Origin: Posidonia oceanica
Taxonomy: Eukaryota > Streptophyta > Magnoliopsida > Alismatales > Posidoniaceae
NCBI GenBank assembly: GCA_037176725.1
Contig: JAZBRS010000011.1
Location: 3,162,001 to 3,226,000, forward strand
Direction of reading: 5' to 3'
DNA length: 64,000 bases
Below, one piece after another: positions 46,890 through 57,450 of this stretch. Under the pieces are notes generated by a model, which made no database searches, was not told where the DNA came from, and saw nothing but the letters and a program-made list of their open reading frames with translations. Within the stretch, counting starts at the first letter, position 1. The number at the start of each line of letters is the position of its first letter. A program made the translations under genes and the position numbers.

Positions 46890-47328
46890 CCCTTGGGTTG
46901 TCGGGTCTGCGCAATCAGGCGCCACCCCTAACCCCTGTGTGATTTCGCTCTGGGTGAACGAATTCTCTTTCTCGCCTGACCCCCTTTGCTCCGTACAGGA
47001 CAAGGACAAGCGTGCCTCCTTTGTAACTTCGTTCCAGACAAACGAAGCCCCCTTCCCTTGTCTCCTCGCTCCGCACGGACGAGGACAAGGGTGCCCTTTT
47101 GTGTGGCCTCGCCTTGTACAGGTGGTGCACCCTTTGCTTAGCTGAATGTGCTTGAATTCTATGGTCTGATTGCTAGCTGTAGCGTTTGAATTGCTTTATC
47201 AGCTTTATATGCACATCTACTTCTCTGTCTGCCAGTGTTATGCGCCTGTACATGCTCCAGATTGATGAAACAGTTTTGGCTACAGGTACTTGAAGATTTC
47301 GCACCAGCTGTCTGCATCCTCGCCTGTC
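46890..47328 (+). other. Element B untranslated region right of insertion E, before the DUF7745-like ORF
   Basis: Continues from 40976. Around 47270-47290 a T-rich stretch leads to CTACAG|GTACTTGAAG, matched in element A by GTCACAG|GTACCTGAAG at the same distance from the ORF start, so a 3' splice acceptor is plausible. Confidence 0.5.
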
Positions 47329-48531
47329 ATGGGTTTCCCCACCTTGCTGACCCCAGCACATTGCTCCGAGACCCTCCGAGGATGGATTGCCATGCTCACC
47401 GAAGCTGACCGTGAAAAGCTGAGACTGTGGGGCATCCCACCCAGACTTCTGAAAGCTGCTGATGGGGAGGTCAGCCGACACCTTTTGTGTGCTGCTGCGA
47501 GGTTTTGGAAACCAGCGCACCACGTCTTCCGCTTTGGAAGGACGGAGTTAGCACTTACACTGGAAGAAGTGCGCCGAATCTGCGGCTTCTCCACGCTCAT
47601 GGGACCTGCTGTGTTCATGAGGCGTTCTGGCTATGTTACCGTCCTGAGGCAGCTTACGGGGCTCTCTGCACAAATATGCGAGAAAAGACTGGTCTGCATC
47701 GACGGACCCGCGCCTGCCCTCCACCTGAACTATTTTGAAGAAGTCTCCAAGAAGCGCACTGAACTAGGAGATGAGCTGTGGCTTCGCGGCTTTGTCACCC
47801 ATTTCCTGGGCGAGCTGATTTTCAGTCATGGCCGGATGACTGTAGCTATTGAAGTTGCGGAGATCGCCATTGCTGTGGTGACCCACCAAATCGACCTGGC
47901 ACCTGTCGTCTTGGCTGAGACGTATCGCAGACTGGACCGCATTTCGCACCGCTGCCGCCACTTTCATGGTTGCAGGGCCCTGGTACAAGTGTGGATGGCC
48001 GGACACCTGGAGGTAGACATCCTGCGCCCCCAGAAGCATGCATTTGAGACGTACTGCAGCAGCGGCCACGCCAATACCATCAAAACTGTCCGCGAGGAAT
48101 ACGAAAGGTTGGAACAACTGACTGATGATGTAATAACTTGGCGTATCATCCCATCTGCGGCGGAGCCCTTCACCGTCTTCTTTGGCGCCCGCGACATGCG
48201 TCTGGTTGTCTTACCAGGGTTCACTGAGGGCGTGGAGTACCACCCCATCCGGGTTATGCGACAATTTGGCCTCCGCCAAGGAGCATTTGTTGACAGCACC
48301 GCACCAAGGCTAGTCCAACCCTATCCTTACAGCACAGTGGCACCCACAACGGAGTTAGCAGAGCTCTTGCGCCATGGCGTAAAATCCATAGACATTGCAG
48401 CAGCAAGGGGCTCAGGGTGTACTCCTGAGTATCTGACTGAAGTGCAGGGGCTCTGGCCCATTGATGAGATCCCACCTGGCGCACCTCTGTTCCCTGACAC
48501 TAGGAAGTCGAAGAAGGCCCGGACTGACTAG
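47329..48531 (+). CDS. DUF7745/plant-mobile-domain-like protein in env position of element B
   Basis: Intact 400-codon ORF from the ATG at 47329 (G at -3 and +4; matches the start in element A). An upstream in-frame ATG at 47290 would add 13 residues that A does not share. Visible blocks: HCSETLRGWIAMLTEADREKL near residue 11, EVSRHLLCAAARFWKPAHHVF near 47, FGRTELALTLEEVRRICGF near 69, LGDELWLRGFVTHFLGELIFSHG near 146, DLAPVVLAETYRRLDRISH near 195, and AAEPFTVFFGARDMRLVVLPGFTEGVEY near 280; a basic KSKKART tail near the end. No signal peptide, membrane segment or coiled coil is evident, so it is not a classical Env. It resembles DUF7745/PMD-like domains of plants, whose function is unknown. 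It lies downstream of integrase and would need a spliced or subgenomic mRNA. Confidence 0.8.
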   Translation: MGFPTLLTPAHCSETLRGWIAMLTEADREKLRLWGIPPRLLKAADGEVSRHLLCAAARFWKPAHHVFRFGRTELALTLEEVRRICGFSTLMGPAVFMRRSGYVTVLRQLTGLSAQICEKRLVCIDGPAPALHLNYFEEVSKKRTELGDELWLRGFVTHFLGELIFSHGRMTVAIEVAEIAIAVVTHQIDLAPVVLAETYRRLDRISHRCRHFHGCRALVQVWMAGHLEVDILRPQKHAFETYCSSGHANTIKTVREEYERLEQLTDDVITWRIIPSAAEPFTVFFGARDMRLVVLPGFTEGVEYHPIRVMRQFGLRQGAFVDSTAPRLVQPYPYSTVAPTTELAELLRHGVKSIDIAAARGSGCTPEYLTEVQGLWPIDEIPPGAPLFPDTRKSKKARTD

Positions 48532-49170
48532 GGCGTCTACATCTGCATACCCCTTTTTGAGTCTTGCTGTACTCTGTTCTGCCTATTATAGGCATGTAAT
48601 CAAGACTTTGTTAATGCAAGGGTGTTTTGTACCATGTGCTTATGTGTTTGGTTTGGCTTCCCTAACATGATGCATGCATGGTCTTACAGTCATATCTTCA
48701 GCATATCTCTTCAGCCCCTCGGAGTCACGAGAAGGGCACTATCAGAACCTGACAGCTCAGAAACAACTATCAACACAATCAGCACCAAAGGAAGCTACAA
48801 GAAGACCTTGCTTTCCACTTGGATGCCAGAATCTCTGCAGACCAGCACCATCAACACGGGCAAAAAACCGCCAAGCGCTCCTGGCTGGGCTTCCGCCGGG
48901 CTGATACCCCTAACTATTCGGCGATGAGTCTGTCAACTCATCACTGGGCTGGTAGCCCTAACTACTCGTTTGACAAGCACGTCAGCTTAGTCTATCGCTT
49001 TTTCGATGCCACGGGCGCTTCGGCTGTCCCCTGGTATCCTCCCTGATACCAGGGGCATCTTTTTCCGCTGCCCCGTGATATCACATCTCTAGCTGCATCT
49101 AGGCTGGCACACCTAACTCTCACGGGCTCATCCATCTCTTTGCTCCGCTTTCGGATCTTGGTGCCCATCC
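48532..49170 (+). other. Element B region after the DUF7745-like ORF with single hairpin units
   Basis: No gene. Holds two hairpin units at about 48896-48990, with GATGAGT-6 nt-ACTCATC (48923-48942) and GGGCT-3 nt-AGCCC (48946-48958), and the palindrome module at 49005-49062. Confidence 0.75.
49005..49062 (+). repeat. Palindrome module, copy 3 (element B)
   Basis: CCCCTGGTATC (49028-49038), 6-nt loop, GATACCAGGGG (49045-49055): a perfect 11-bp stem. Outer GATGCC and GGCATC can also pair. Followed by CTTTTT. Related to 21984-22034 and 22320-22374 in element C. Confidence 0.88.
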
Positions 49171-50115
49171 AACCTTTGCGGTCGATAGGTCTGAAACCTA
49201 TCCTTTCCGGTCGATAAGTCCGAAACTTATCATCCAACCTTTGCAGTCGATAGGTCTGAAACCTATCCTTTCCGGTCGATAAGTCCGAAACTTATCATCC
49301 AACCTTTGCGGTCGATAGGTCCGAAACCTATCCTTTCCGGTTGATAAGTCCGAAACTTATCATCCAACCTTTGCGGTCGATAGGTCCAAAACCTATCCTT
49401 TCCGGTCGATAAGTCCGTAACTTATCATCCAACCTTTGCGGTCGATGGGTCCGAAAGCTATCCTTTTCGGTCAATAAGTCCGTAACTTATCATCCAACCT
49501 TTGCGGTTGATAGGTCCGAAACCTATCCTTTTCGGTCGATAAGTCCGAAACTTATCATCCAACCTTTGCGGTCGATGGGTCCGAAACCTATCCTTTTCGG
49601 TCGATAAGTCTGTAACTTATCATCCAACCTTTGCAGTCGATAGGTCCGAAACCTATCCTTTCCGGTCGATAAGTCCGAAACTTATCATCCAACCTTTGCG
49701 GTCGATAGGTTCGAAACCTATCCTTTCCGGTCGATAAGTCCGAAACTTATCATCCAACCTTTGCGGTCGATGGGTCCGAAACCTATCCTTTTCGGTCGAT
49801 AAGTCCGTAACTTATCATCCAACCTTTGCGGTCAATGGGTCCGAAACCAATACTTTCCGGTCGATAAGTCCGTAACTTATCATCCAACCTTTGCGGTCGA
49901 TGGGTCCGAAACCTATCCTTTCCGATCGATAAGTCCGAAACTTATCATCCAACCTTTGCGGTCGATGGGTCCGAAACCTATCCTTTCCGGTTGATAAGTC
50001 CGTAACTTATCATCCAACCTTTGCGGTCGATAGGTCCGAAACCTATCCTTTCCGGTCGATAAGTCCGTGACTTATCATCCAACCCTTGCGGTCGATGGGT
50101 CCGAAACCTATCCTC
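49171..50115 (+). repeat. 65-bp tandem array of paired hairpins in element B
   Basis: Fourteen full units and a partial fifteenth, each exactly 65 bp (starts at 49171, 49236, 49301 ... 50081). Every unit starts AACCTTTGCGGTC and carries two inverted repeats: GATAGGT-CCGAA-ACCTATC (49314-49332 in unit 3) and GATAAGT-CCGAA-ACTTATC (49343-49361). The two stems differ at one base pair, G-C against A-T, changed on both arms. Some units have GATGGGT in place of GATAGGT, which keeps a G-T wobble pair. No coding frame is evident. Confidence 0.93.
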
Positions 50116-50763
50116 TGTCATTTGCCCCCTTCTTTTGCTGGCTCCCTCGGCAAAAGATGCCCTCGTTTCTTTCGCGTGGAATTTTTGCCCCCCTTTTGTT
50201 TCGCGCCAATCTAGTCGTCTGCTTGCTTCCTCGGGCGAGGAGAAGCTGTCCTTCATTCTCTGGGCTAGCAGCCCAAACTGCTCGGATGACACCCGTCACC
50301 CTGTCTGGCGTCCTTTTATTTGGGCTGATAACCCTAACTATCCGGTGAGGAGTCCGTCAACTCGTCATTCATTGTACCAGCACTCATCGGCACGGCCTCA
50401 TCCCTTACCATATCTGCATCATGCATTATTGCAAATTGGTTCAACATCAACTTTAACATCAGCGGCATACCATTTTGCAGCAGCACGGCATTCCCTCATA
50501 CATAATATCAGTATGCATGTTTGCATATTCGTTCAATATCAACATTAACAGCAACACATCCGCATTGCATCGGCATTGCATCGTCATCACGTTGCATTGC
50601 ATCTGCGTTCGCATCTCCGTTCGCATTCACATTTTGGCAACGGGGCATGACTTCTGGCGTATCTGTCGAGATAGTGCCCACGCCTACATATTTCGCGCCC
50701 GCTGGTTCGAGTGGGGTGTCTTGTCAACCCTGAGCAGCGGCCTCGCTTCCCTTGACCTCGCTC
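50116..50763 (+). other. Element B 3' internal region before the PPT
   Basis: Includes two more degenerate hairpin units at 50264-50372, GCATTGCATC-rich sequence, and a final block from about 50714 (GGTGTCTTGTCAACCCTGAGC) that is nearly the same as 58597-58646 of element C. No gene seen. Confidence 0.65.
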
Positions 50764-50772
50764 AGGGAGGGG
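50764..50772 (+). other. Element B polypurine tract
   Basis: AGGGAGGGG, four bases before the 3' LTR start. The same tract precedes the 3' LTR of C. It primes plus-strand DNA synthesis. Confidence 0.8.
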
Positions 50773-51305
50773 CATCTATAGACACCCCATTTTAACCAAG
50801 GGGTCCCAGCACTGGGAGCACTCTGGGAGCCCTCTGGAAGCACTCTGGAACTGGTTCGGAAGTCTGGTAGCTCACCCTCCTTCAACCCTAAATCTTCTCC
50901 CATGCCAAAACCATTATCATTCCCTGAAACCAATCCTTCAAACCAAACCCAAACCCTCCTTAAACCCTAAACCTTGAACCTTCCAAAAATCTCTTTTAAA
51001 ACCCTAGAAAAACCTAGGTTAAACCCTAGGTCAAACCCCAGGAGCCCTAGGACACACACATGCAAAACCCACCTCCAAACCCAAGCCTTTCACCTTTTCT
51101 CTCTCCTGATTATCCTTTCTCTCTCTCCTCCTTATCCTCCTTCTTTTCCTCTCCCTTTTTCCTCTTTTCTTGCTCCCCAATGGGCCCACCTTATGCTCCT
51201 CTCCTCCCTCCTTTTTATCTTATTTTTATCTTATCCCATGTTTATTCCATCTTTAATCTCTTTTCCTCCCTTCTTCTCCTCCTTTATTTCCTTCTTCCTT
51301 TCTTT

Positions 51306-51930
51306 CTCCCTAAACCCTAAACCCTAAAACTTTCCTAAACCCTAAACCCTCCTTAAACCCTAAGCCCCACCACACCCAAACATCAAAACCCTAACCTAGA
51401 CCCCAAGCTTTAATCAACATCCAAATCCAAAACCTTAAACCCTAATCCACTAAAAACCCTAAACCCTAAAACTTTCCCAAACCCTTATCCACTATATCAA
51501 AACCCTAAACCTTCTTGAACCTCAAACCCTAATCCAACCAAAGTACTAAACCCTAAACCCTAAACCCTAAAACTTTCCCAAACCCTTATCCACTAAATCA
51601 AAACCCTAAACCTTCTTGAACCTCAAACCCTGATCCAACCAAAGTACTAAACCCTAAACCCTAAACCCTAAAACTTTCCCAAACCCTCATCCACTAAATC
51701 AAAACCCAAAACCACCCTAAACCTCAAACCCTAATCCAATCAAAATACTAAACCCTAAGCCCTAATCCAATCAAAACCCAAAGCCCTAAAAACCCTAAAC
51801 CCTAATCTACATCAAGACCCAAATCCACCCTAAACCCTAAGCCCTAATCCACTTAAAACTCCAAAACCCTAACAACTCAAACCTTAATCAAGATTTTAAT
51901 AAAATCCTAATCAAGACCCTAAAAAACATA
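51306..51930 (+). repeat. Telobox-rich tract in B 3' LTR
   Basis: Copy of 23430-24060, with the same CCCTAAA runs and approximately 100-bp periodicity. Confidence 0.87.
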
Positions 51931-54900
51931 AAACCCTAAAACCTAAAACTAATTCACGCAAATCTAGATCACAACTACAACCTAATTAAATCTAATCAAG
52001 GCCTCAAGCCCACCTAAAAAGCAAAGCCCATCCTAAAACCTAATTAAAGAGCTAAAACCAATTTGAAGTTAACAAATCAAAAACAAAACCCATTTAAACA
52101 AATCAAAACTCATTTAAATTTAAAACTAACCAAGTTACATATCCAAACTCATTAAAAAACAAACTAAACCCCCAAACCTCATTTTAAGAAATCCTAAAAT
52201 CCATTTAAAGCACAAAATCCATTTCAACCTAAATTTAATCAATTTAAACAATCAACAACCAAATCCATTTAAATTAAATCAAACCTAATCCAACAAAAAC
52301 AAAACAAAAATCTGGATGAAGCCCAAGGCCCACTAAGCCTTTCTTTTCTCTATTTTCTTCTTCTCCTTCTTCTCCTTCTTCTCCATCTTCTTCTTCTTCT
52401 TTTTTCCTTTCTTATTTCTCTTTTTCTTCCACACCTCTTCTTCAGTCGGCCCAAGCCCACCAAATTTTCCTTTTATTTCATTTTTTCTCCTCCTTCCCTC
52501 TCCCGCCCAATCTCCTCTAAAAACCAGCACCAACTGCCAGCCAACCTCCTCTGCATCACACCCCACTCTCACCCAAGCTCACACCTGAATCCAACCAAGA
52601 ACCAAACCCAATCCAACCCACTTGATCCCACTCCTCACCAACAAAACCAAGCCATCCTCAAAACACCTAAACCTTCTGCAGACCGGCACCCTTTCAGATC
52701 CAAAAAACCAGAATTAACACCCAAACTCACCCAAGAAAACCAAGTAAAACCAACACCTAAACCCTTACCTCATGAACCCAGACCAGACCACATTCTCCCC
52801 TCTGCAAAACCCAACCTCACCAGCACTTGAACACCCCCAGAACCGGCCTCCAACACCCACTGAACCAAGCTCACCCAACAGAACCCAATTCTTCTCCCAA
52901 ACCAGAATTCCAGCAAACCAACACCTCCCCTCTCCCTCAGACCAAACCCAGACCACCCTCTCGAACCCAAGCTTCCCCCCAAGCCGGACCTAAGCCCCCA
53001 GCAAACCCACAGCTCACTTCAGACCACCTCCAGCTCACCAATCCATTTCAGTCCAAACACCATTAACTCCTTCCTGATGCCCCCGCGACTTCTGTGGCCA
53101 ACCTCGATCCTAGCTCCTCTCTCAACAGTCACAGCAAGCCCTCCAGCCCGCGTCACCACCGTCCGGTCTCGCCCCTCACCCGCTGAGACTGCCACAACCT
53201 AGAGCTTGCCAGTTTCTTTGGTTTGAGCAACGACTTCGTTGCTCAAGCCCCTGCCAACCTCCCAGACCTCGAGCCACTCCCCACCTCACGCCCGATAGCC
53301 CCCAATTGCCCTCACATCCCCTCTGTGGCCTGACATTCACTTGGACCCAAAAACGACCCGAACAAAACCAGAGGAATTCCTCCCGTTCCAGAGGACTACA
53401 CCCACTTTTGAGCGTCCAGAGAGCAACCTGTGAATCCCCTTGAGCGATCCCAAGCCTTCCCAGCCCCTCCAGTGCTCCAGAGCCTCCGGACGACCCACCT
53501 GCAGCCACTGTTCCAGTGCCGGAACCACCTCCGGACCCAGCGCGGCGCAACCACCTTCTCTCCGTCCAGAAAGCTTCGCCTTGATCCCACGATCACGCCA
53601 GACCTGTTGCCAAGCTCCGCGGCCGCTTCAATAGCTCCCTCCGATTCTGTCTTAGAGCGCCGGTCATCCTCGCGTCGTCAGCTCACTCCGGACGACACCA
53701 CAGGTAGATCTCTTTCTCCGGGGGTTCGCCTGAACCCCCTCTTGCCTCCAAGCCCTTCGCCGGTGCTTTCCATTGGCTATGCTTCTCTCCCGAGGTCGCC
53801 GGACCTCTGCTTCTTCCCCGGCGACGTCGCCGGCGCGCGCAGACCTCCGGCACTGCGTTTATTCCTCGCGCGTTACTGTAGCAAAGCATAGTTTATGTTT
53901 TATTTCATTTACATTAATGAAAAGTACTTTAGTTTCTTATATTTGCATGCCAGTCCTTTATTCATTTTACTGTGCTTGTATATAGTTTGCTTGTTTATTT
54001 TAGTAACGAAATCATGTTAATATTGCTGTATGTCCCCTGATCTTTTAATTTCTTGCACTTAGGTCCACTGCCATGTTAAATACCATGTGCTTGTTTGGGC
54101 ATTTTGTAGCCTTATCCCTGTGCTATCTATATCTGCAATTTAGTCCTATTTCAATCAATATCTCATTTAATCTCTAAGTTAACTGCATGCAACATTAATA
54201 AAAGTCCCCCTTTTTTTGTTTATTTACTGTCTGGTCCTTGGCATGCTGTGGTCTTCTGGCTTTTTGCATCCAACCCCTTGCATTTACTCACTCTTGCATT
54301 TAGGTCCTCCACAGTCTATTTTCATTTGTTTTTTCCCTTTTTATCATACTGCATTGCATGATATCACCTTAGGCTTAGATTATTGCATCTAGGACCTCAC
54401 AGCAAGCATCCTTATCCCCTTTTTCGCTTTAAAAATTGTAAAAGAGCCCCTGATCTTGGTTTATTTGCTTTTGGGCCCCTCTGAGCTTGAATATGTGTGT
54501 TTCCTTTTTGCAAGAAGGCCTCCTGTTTTGTTTTATTGCACAGAGGTCCTCCCATTGTGTTTTTACTTTCATGTGGTTTTCCCTTGGCCTTGCTTTCAAG
54601 CCTAGAGCCTGTTTAGGTTGCACCCAAGTTTTCAAACACCACTGTGACTGTCCATGCCTATTTTCTTCCTGGATTTGTTATTTGGCCCTAGTTTTCTTGG
54701 AATTTGCGCATAGGTCCCTGGGACCACCTTTTATGGTTTTTTTTGTTGTTTCTTGGCTTTGTTCCTTCTGTCCGAACTTTTCCAAGGTTGCAGGAGACTC
54801 CCTTGCGGGTTCTCCCTTGGGATTTGTGCCCGTTTACTGGTTTTTTTGCATTCAGGTCCCTAAAGTTTTCTGAAATTGCACTTAGACCCCCTTTTTTTGC

Positions 54901-56312
54901 ATTTTTGCACACACCCATCCTAATTAACCTTGCATTTAGTCCATGCATCCTCACATTAGCACCCTTGCACACATTTGCACTCTTTTGCACGCATTTAGGG
55001 TTCATTTGCACATAAACCCCTGCACTCTTCCTATTTGCACATAGGTCCTCCCCCTTTGCATTTTTGCATACATTGCACCCCCTCTTTTACTGCACTCAGT
55101 CTCCTAGGACACTTTTGAGCACACTTAGCTCCCATTTGCATGGGAGGACTCGTTTTGCACACCCCTAGGATCCCTTTTTACACTTAGGTCCCTTTTCTCC
55201 CTTGTTCTGGTCCCTCTGCCTTGAAGCTGGGATATCTTTCGATCTGACCGTCAGATCTTCGCAACTAAGTTACCTGGACGATCCTGGTGGAGCGCTCTTC
55301 AGCATGGACCAAGCACTTCTCAGATCAGGCCTCAGATCTCCAAGGTAAGTCCTTCTGAACCCTTGCACAGCATACATTTGCACACCATTTGCATTTCATG
55401 CATTGTTTTCGCGTCTTGTTTTTCGTGCATGTAGATTAGGGCCCCCCCTTTGTCTGGTAACTCTGTCTCCCCTCTTCGCGTACTCACTAGTGCTTTGGGT
55501 TAAGTTTTCCCTCGGATTCGCTATTGATTGCGGTCTTCTTCCCCCTTTTCCACGATCCGATTGCACAGCGAGCTTTGGGCAGCGTGCGAGACACATCGTG
55601 GGATGGTTTAGTGGGAAACGATCACAAAATGGTGGCGATCCCTCTGCTTGCTCCCTCTCCCCTTTGCAGGTCTTCACACCTGCATTGTGTGGTCCTTTCG
55701 GTGCCTTGTCCTTACACTCGCACCGCTTACCTCTCCTTTGCATCCGGGCTGGCAGCCCTAACTGCTCGGTTGATGCCCGTCATGTCGTCTAATCTTCCCC
55801 TTTGCTTGTCATACCCCTACATTGCGTGGCTTTTCCGATGTTTTGCTTTTACTTTCGCATCATTTGTTTTCTCGCCCGGATTTGCTTTCGTCTTTGCTTG
55901 TCGTACCCCTGCATTGCGTGGCTTTTCTGATGTTTTGCTTTTACTTTCGCATCGCTTGTTTTCTCGCCCTGATTTGCTTTCGTCTTTGCTTGTCGTACCC
56001 CTGCATTGCGTGGCTTTTCCGATGTTTTGCTTTTACTTTCGCATCGCTTGTTTTCTCGCTCGGATTTGCTTTCATCTTTGCTTGTCGTACCCCTGCATTG
56101 CGTGGCTTTTCCGATGTTTTGCTTTTACTTTCGCATCGCTTGTTTTCTCGCTCGGATTTGCTTTCGTCTTTGCTTGTCGTACCCCTGCATTGTGTGGTTT
56201 TTCCGATGTTTTGCTGTTACTTCTGCATCGCTTGTTTTTTGCCTGGATTTGCTTCCGTCTCTGCTTGTCGCACCCCTGCATTGCATGGCTTTTTCGATGT
56301 TTGTTTCCCTTG

Positions 56313-56810
56313 CTTTGGCACCGTTTTGCGTGCCCGTTCTGTTTTTGGCACCGTTTTGCCTGCCAGCTCTGTTTTTTGGCACCGTTTCGCGTGCTCGCTC
56401 TGTTTTGGCACCGTTTTGCATGCCTGCTTTGTTTCTGGCACCGTTTCTCGTGCCTGCTCTGTTTTTGGCACCGTTTTGCGTGCCCGCTATGTTGTTGGCA
56501 TCGTTTTGCGTCCCTGCTTGTTTTTTGGCACCGTTTCGCATGCCCGCTCTATTTTTGGCACCGTTTTGCGTGCCCGCTTTGTTTCTGGCATCGTTTCGCG
56601 TGCCCGTTCTATTTTTGGCACCGTTTTGCATGCCCGCTTTGTTTTTGCACCGTTTTGCGTGCCGCTCTTGTTTTCTTGCACCGTTTCGCGTGCTGTCTTG
56701 TTTTCTCGCACCGTTTTGCGTGCCGTTTTGCTTTCTTGCACCGTTTTGCATGCTGCTCTCGTTTTCTTGCACCGTTTCGCGTGCTGCTTCCGTTTCTCGC
56801 GTTGTTTTGC
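56313..56810 (+). repeat. 30-bp tandem repeats in B 3' LTR
   Basis: Copy of 28437-28930, with the same number of units by eye and scattered substitutions. Confidence 0.86.
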
Positions 56811-57445
56811 GTGTTTTACTCTGCTTTCTCTTGCATGTCGCCTGCATTGCTTGGTTTTATCGCCGTTTTGCTTTTTCGCTTGCATTTGCATATAGGGCAG
56901 TGATGCTTACTGCTTGGAGTTCTCACGAACCAGTGTTTCGCCTGGTTCGGAACACAGACAGCGCTGCTGAGCACTCAGATTGCACGTTCAATCCCTTGCA
57001 TTGCATTCCAACACTTAGAGCACACCCTTGAGCACCCACTTAGGCATCCATGGCACTTAGGCATTCAAAACATGCATTTCCCTTCAAAAGCGAGTGTAAG
57101 CCTAGAAAGACCGCTTCTCGGGCGTGTCGGGGGTGCCTAACACCTTCCCCACGCGTAATAGGAGTCCTTACCCTTTCTCTGGCCCGTAATGACCCTTTTG
57201 CCCTCGTCCTTGGTACGAGACATCCCCTTTGCATAGCATTTGCATTGAACTGCATCTTCTTGTGTGGTTTTGCATGTTCTTCATGCATCTCCTCGGTTTT
57301 CCTCGTCTCCCGATTGAATAGACTAGGTGGCGACTCCCCTTTTTCCCTTTATTTTTCCCTCCTCTGCGTCGTTCCATCCGTGAAAACCTCTCTCTCTTTC
57401 AGACCCTCTCCGGTCCGGAGCCTCGAAGGGAAAGGCGCGTTCATA

Positions 57446-57450
57446 ATAGC
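57446..57450. repeat. Right target-site duplication of element B (ATAGC)
   Basis: Exact copy of 22884-22888. Confidence 0.93.

Larger units (their letters stand above)
22889..57445 (+). mobile_element. Element B: giant Tat/Ogre-type Ty3/gypsy retrotransposon with nested solo LTR E
   Basis: Complete element: 5' LTR, PBS, gag, protease, G-patch-like segment, RT, RNase H, second RNase H, integrase, untranslated region, DUF7745-like ORF, hairpin array, PPT and 3' LTR, with a perfect 5-bp TSD. Its span is 34,557 bp; without E and one copy of E's TSD it is 28,649 bp, at or beyond the large end known for LTR retrotransposons. LTRs differ by about 2% in a stretch I counted (20 differences in about 860 bp, 25141-26000 against 53018-53877, all but one transitions), so it is fairly young. 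Stops in gag-pol make it non-autonomous now. Confidence 0.95.
50777..57445 (+). repeat. Element B 3' LTR (6669 bp)
   Basis: Matches 22889-29569 throughout with about 2% differences and small indels. Both terminal dinucleotides have decayed (TA at the start, TA at the end, in place of TG and CA), each explainable by one C-to-T deamination on one strand. Sub-repeats correspond: telobox tract 51306-51930, hairpin module near 55743-55786, 92-bp repeats about 55806-56286, 30-bp repeats 56313-56810, internal PBS-like motif 57328. Confidence 0.95.

Noticed and set aside
47329..48531. Envelope gene
   Set aside because: Position fits, but there is no signal peptide, no transmembrane segment and no coiled coil; similarity is to plant DUF7745/PMD-like proteins.
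49171..50115. CRISPR-like regular repeat spacing
   Set aside because: Units are contiguous, 65 bp each and similar throughout; there are no unique spacers, and the context is a plant retrotransposon.
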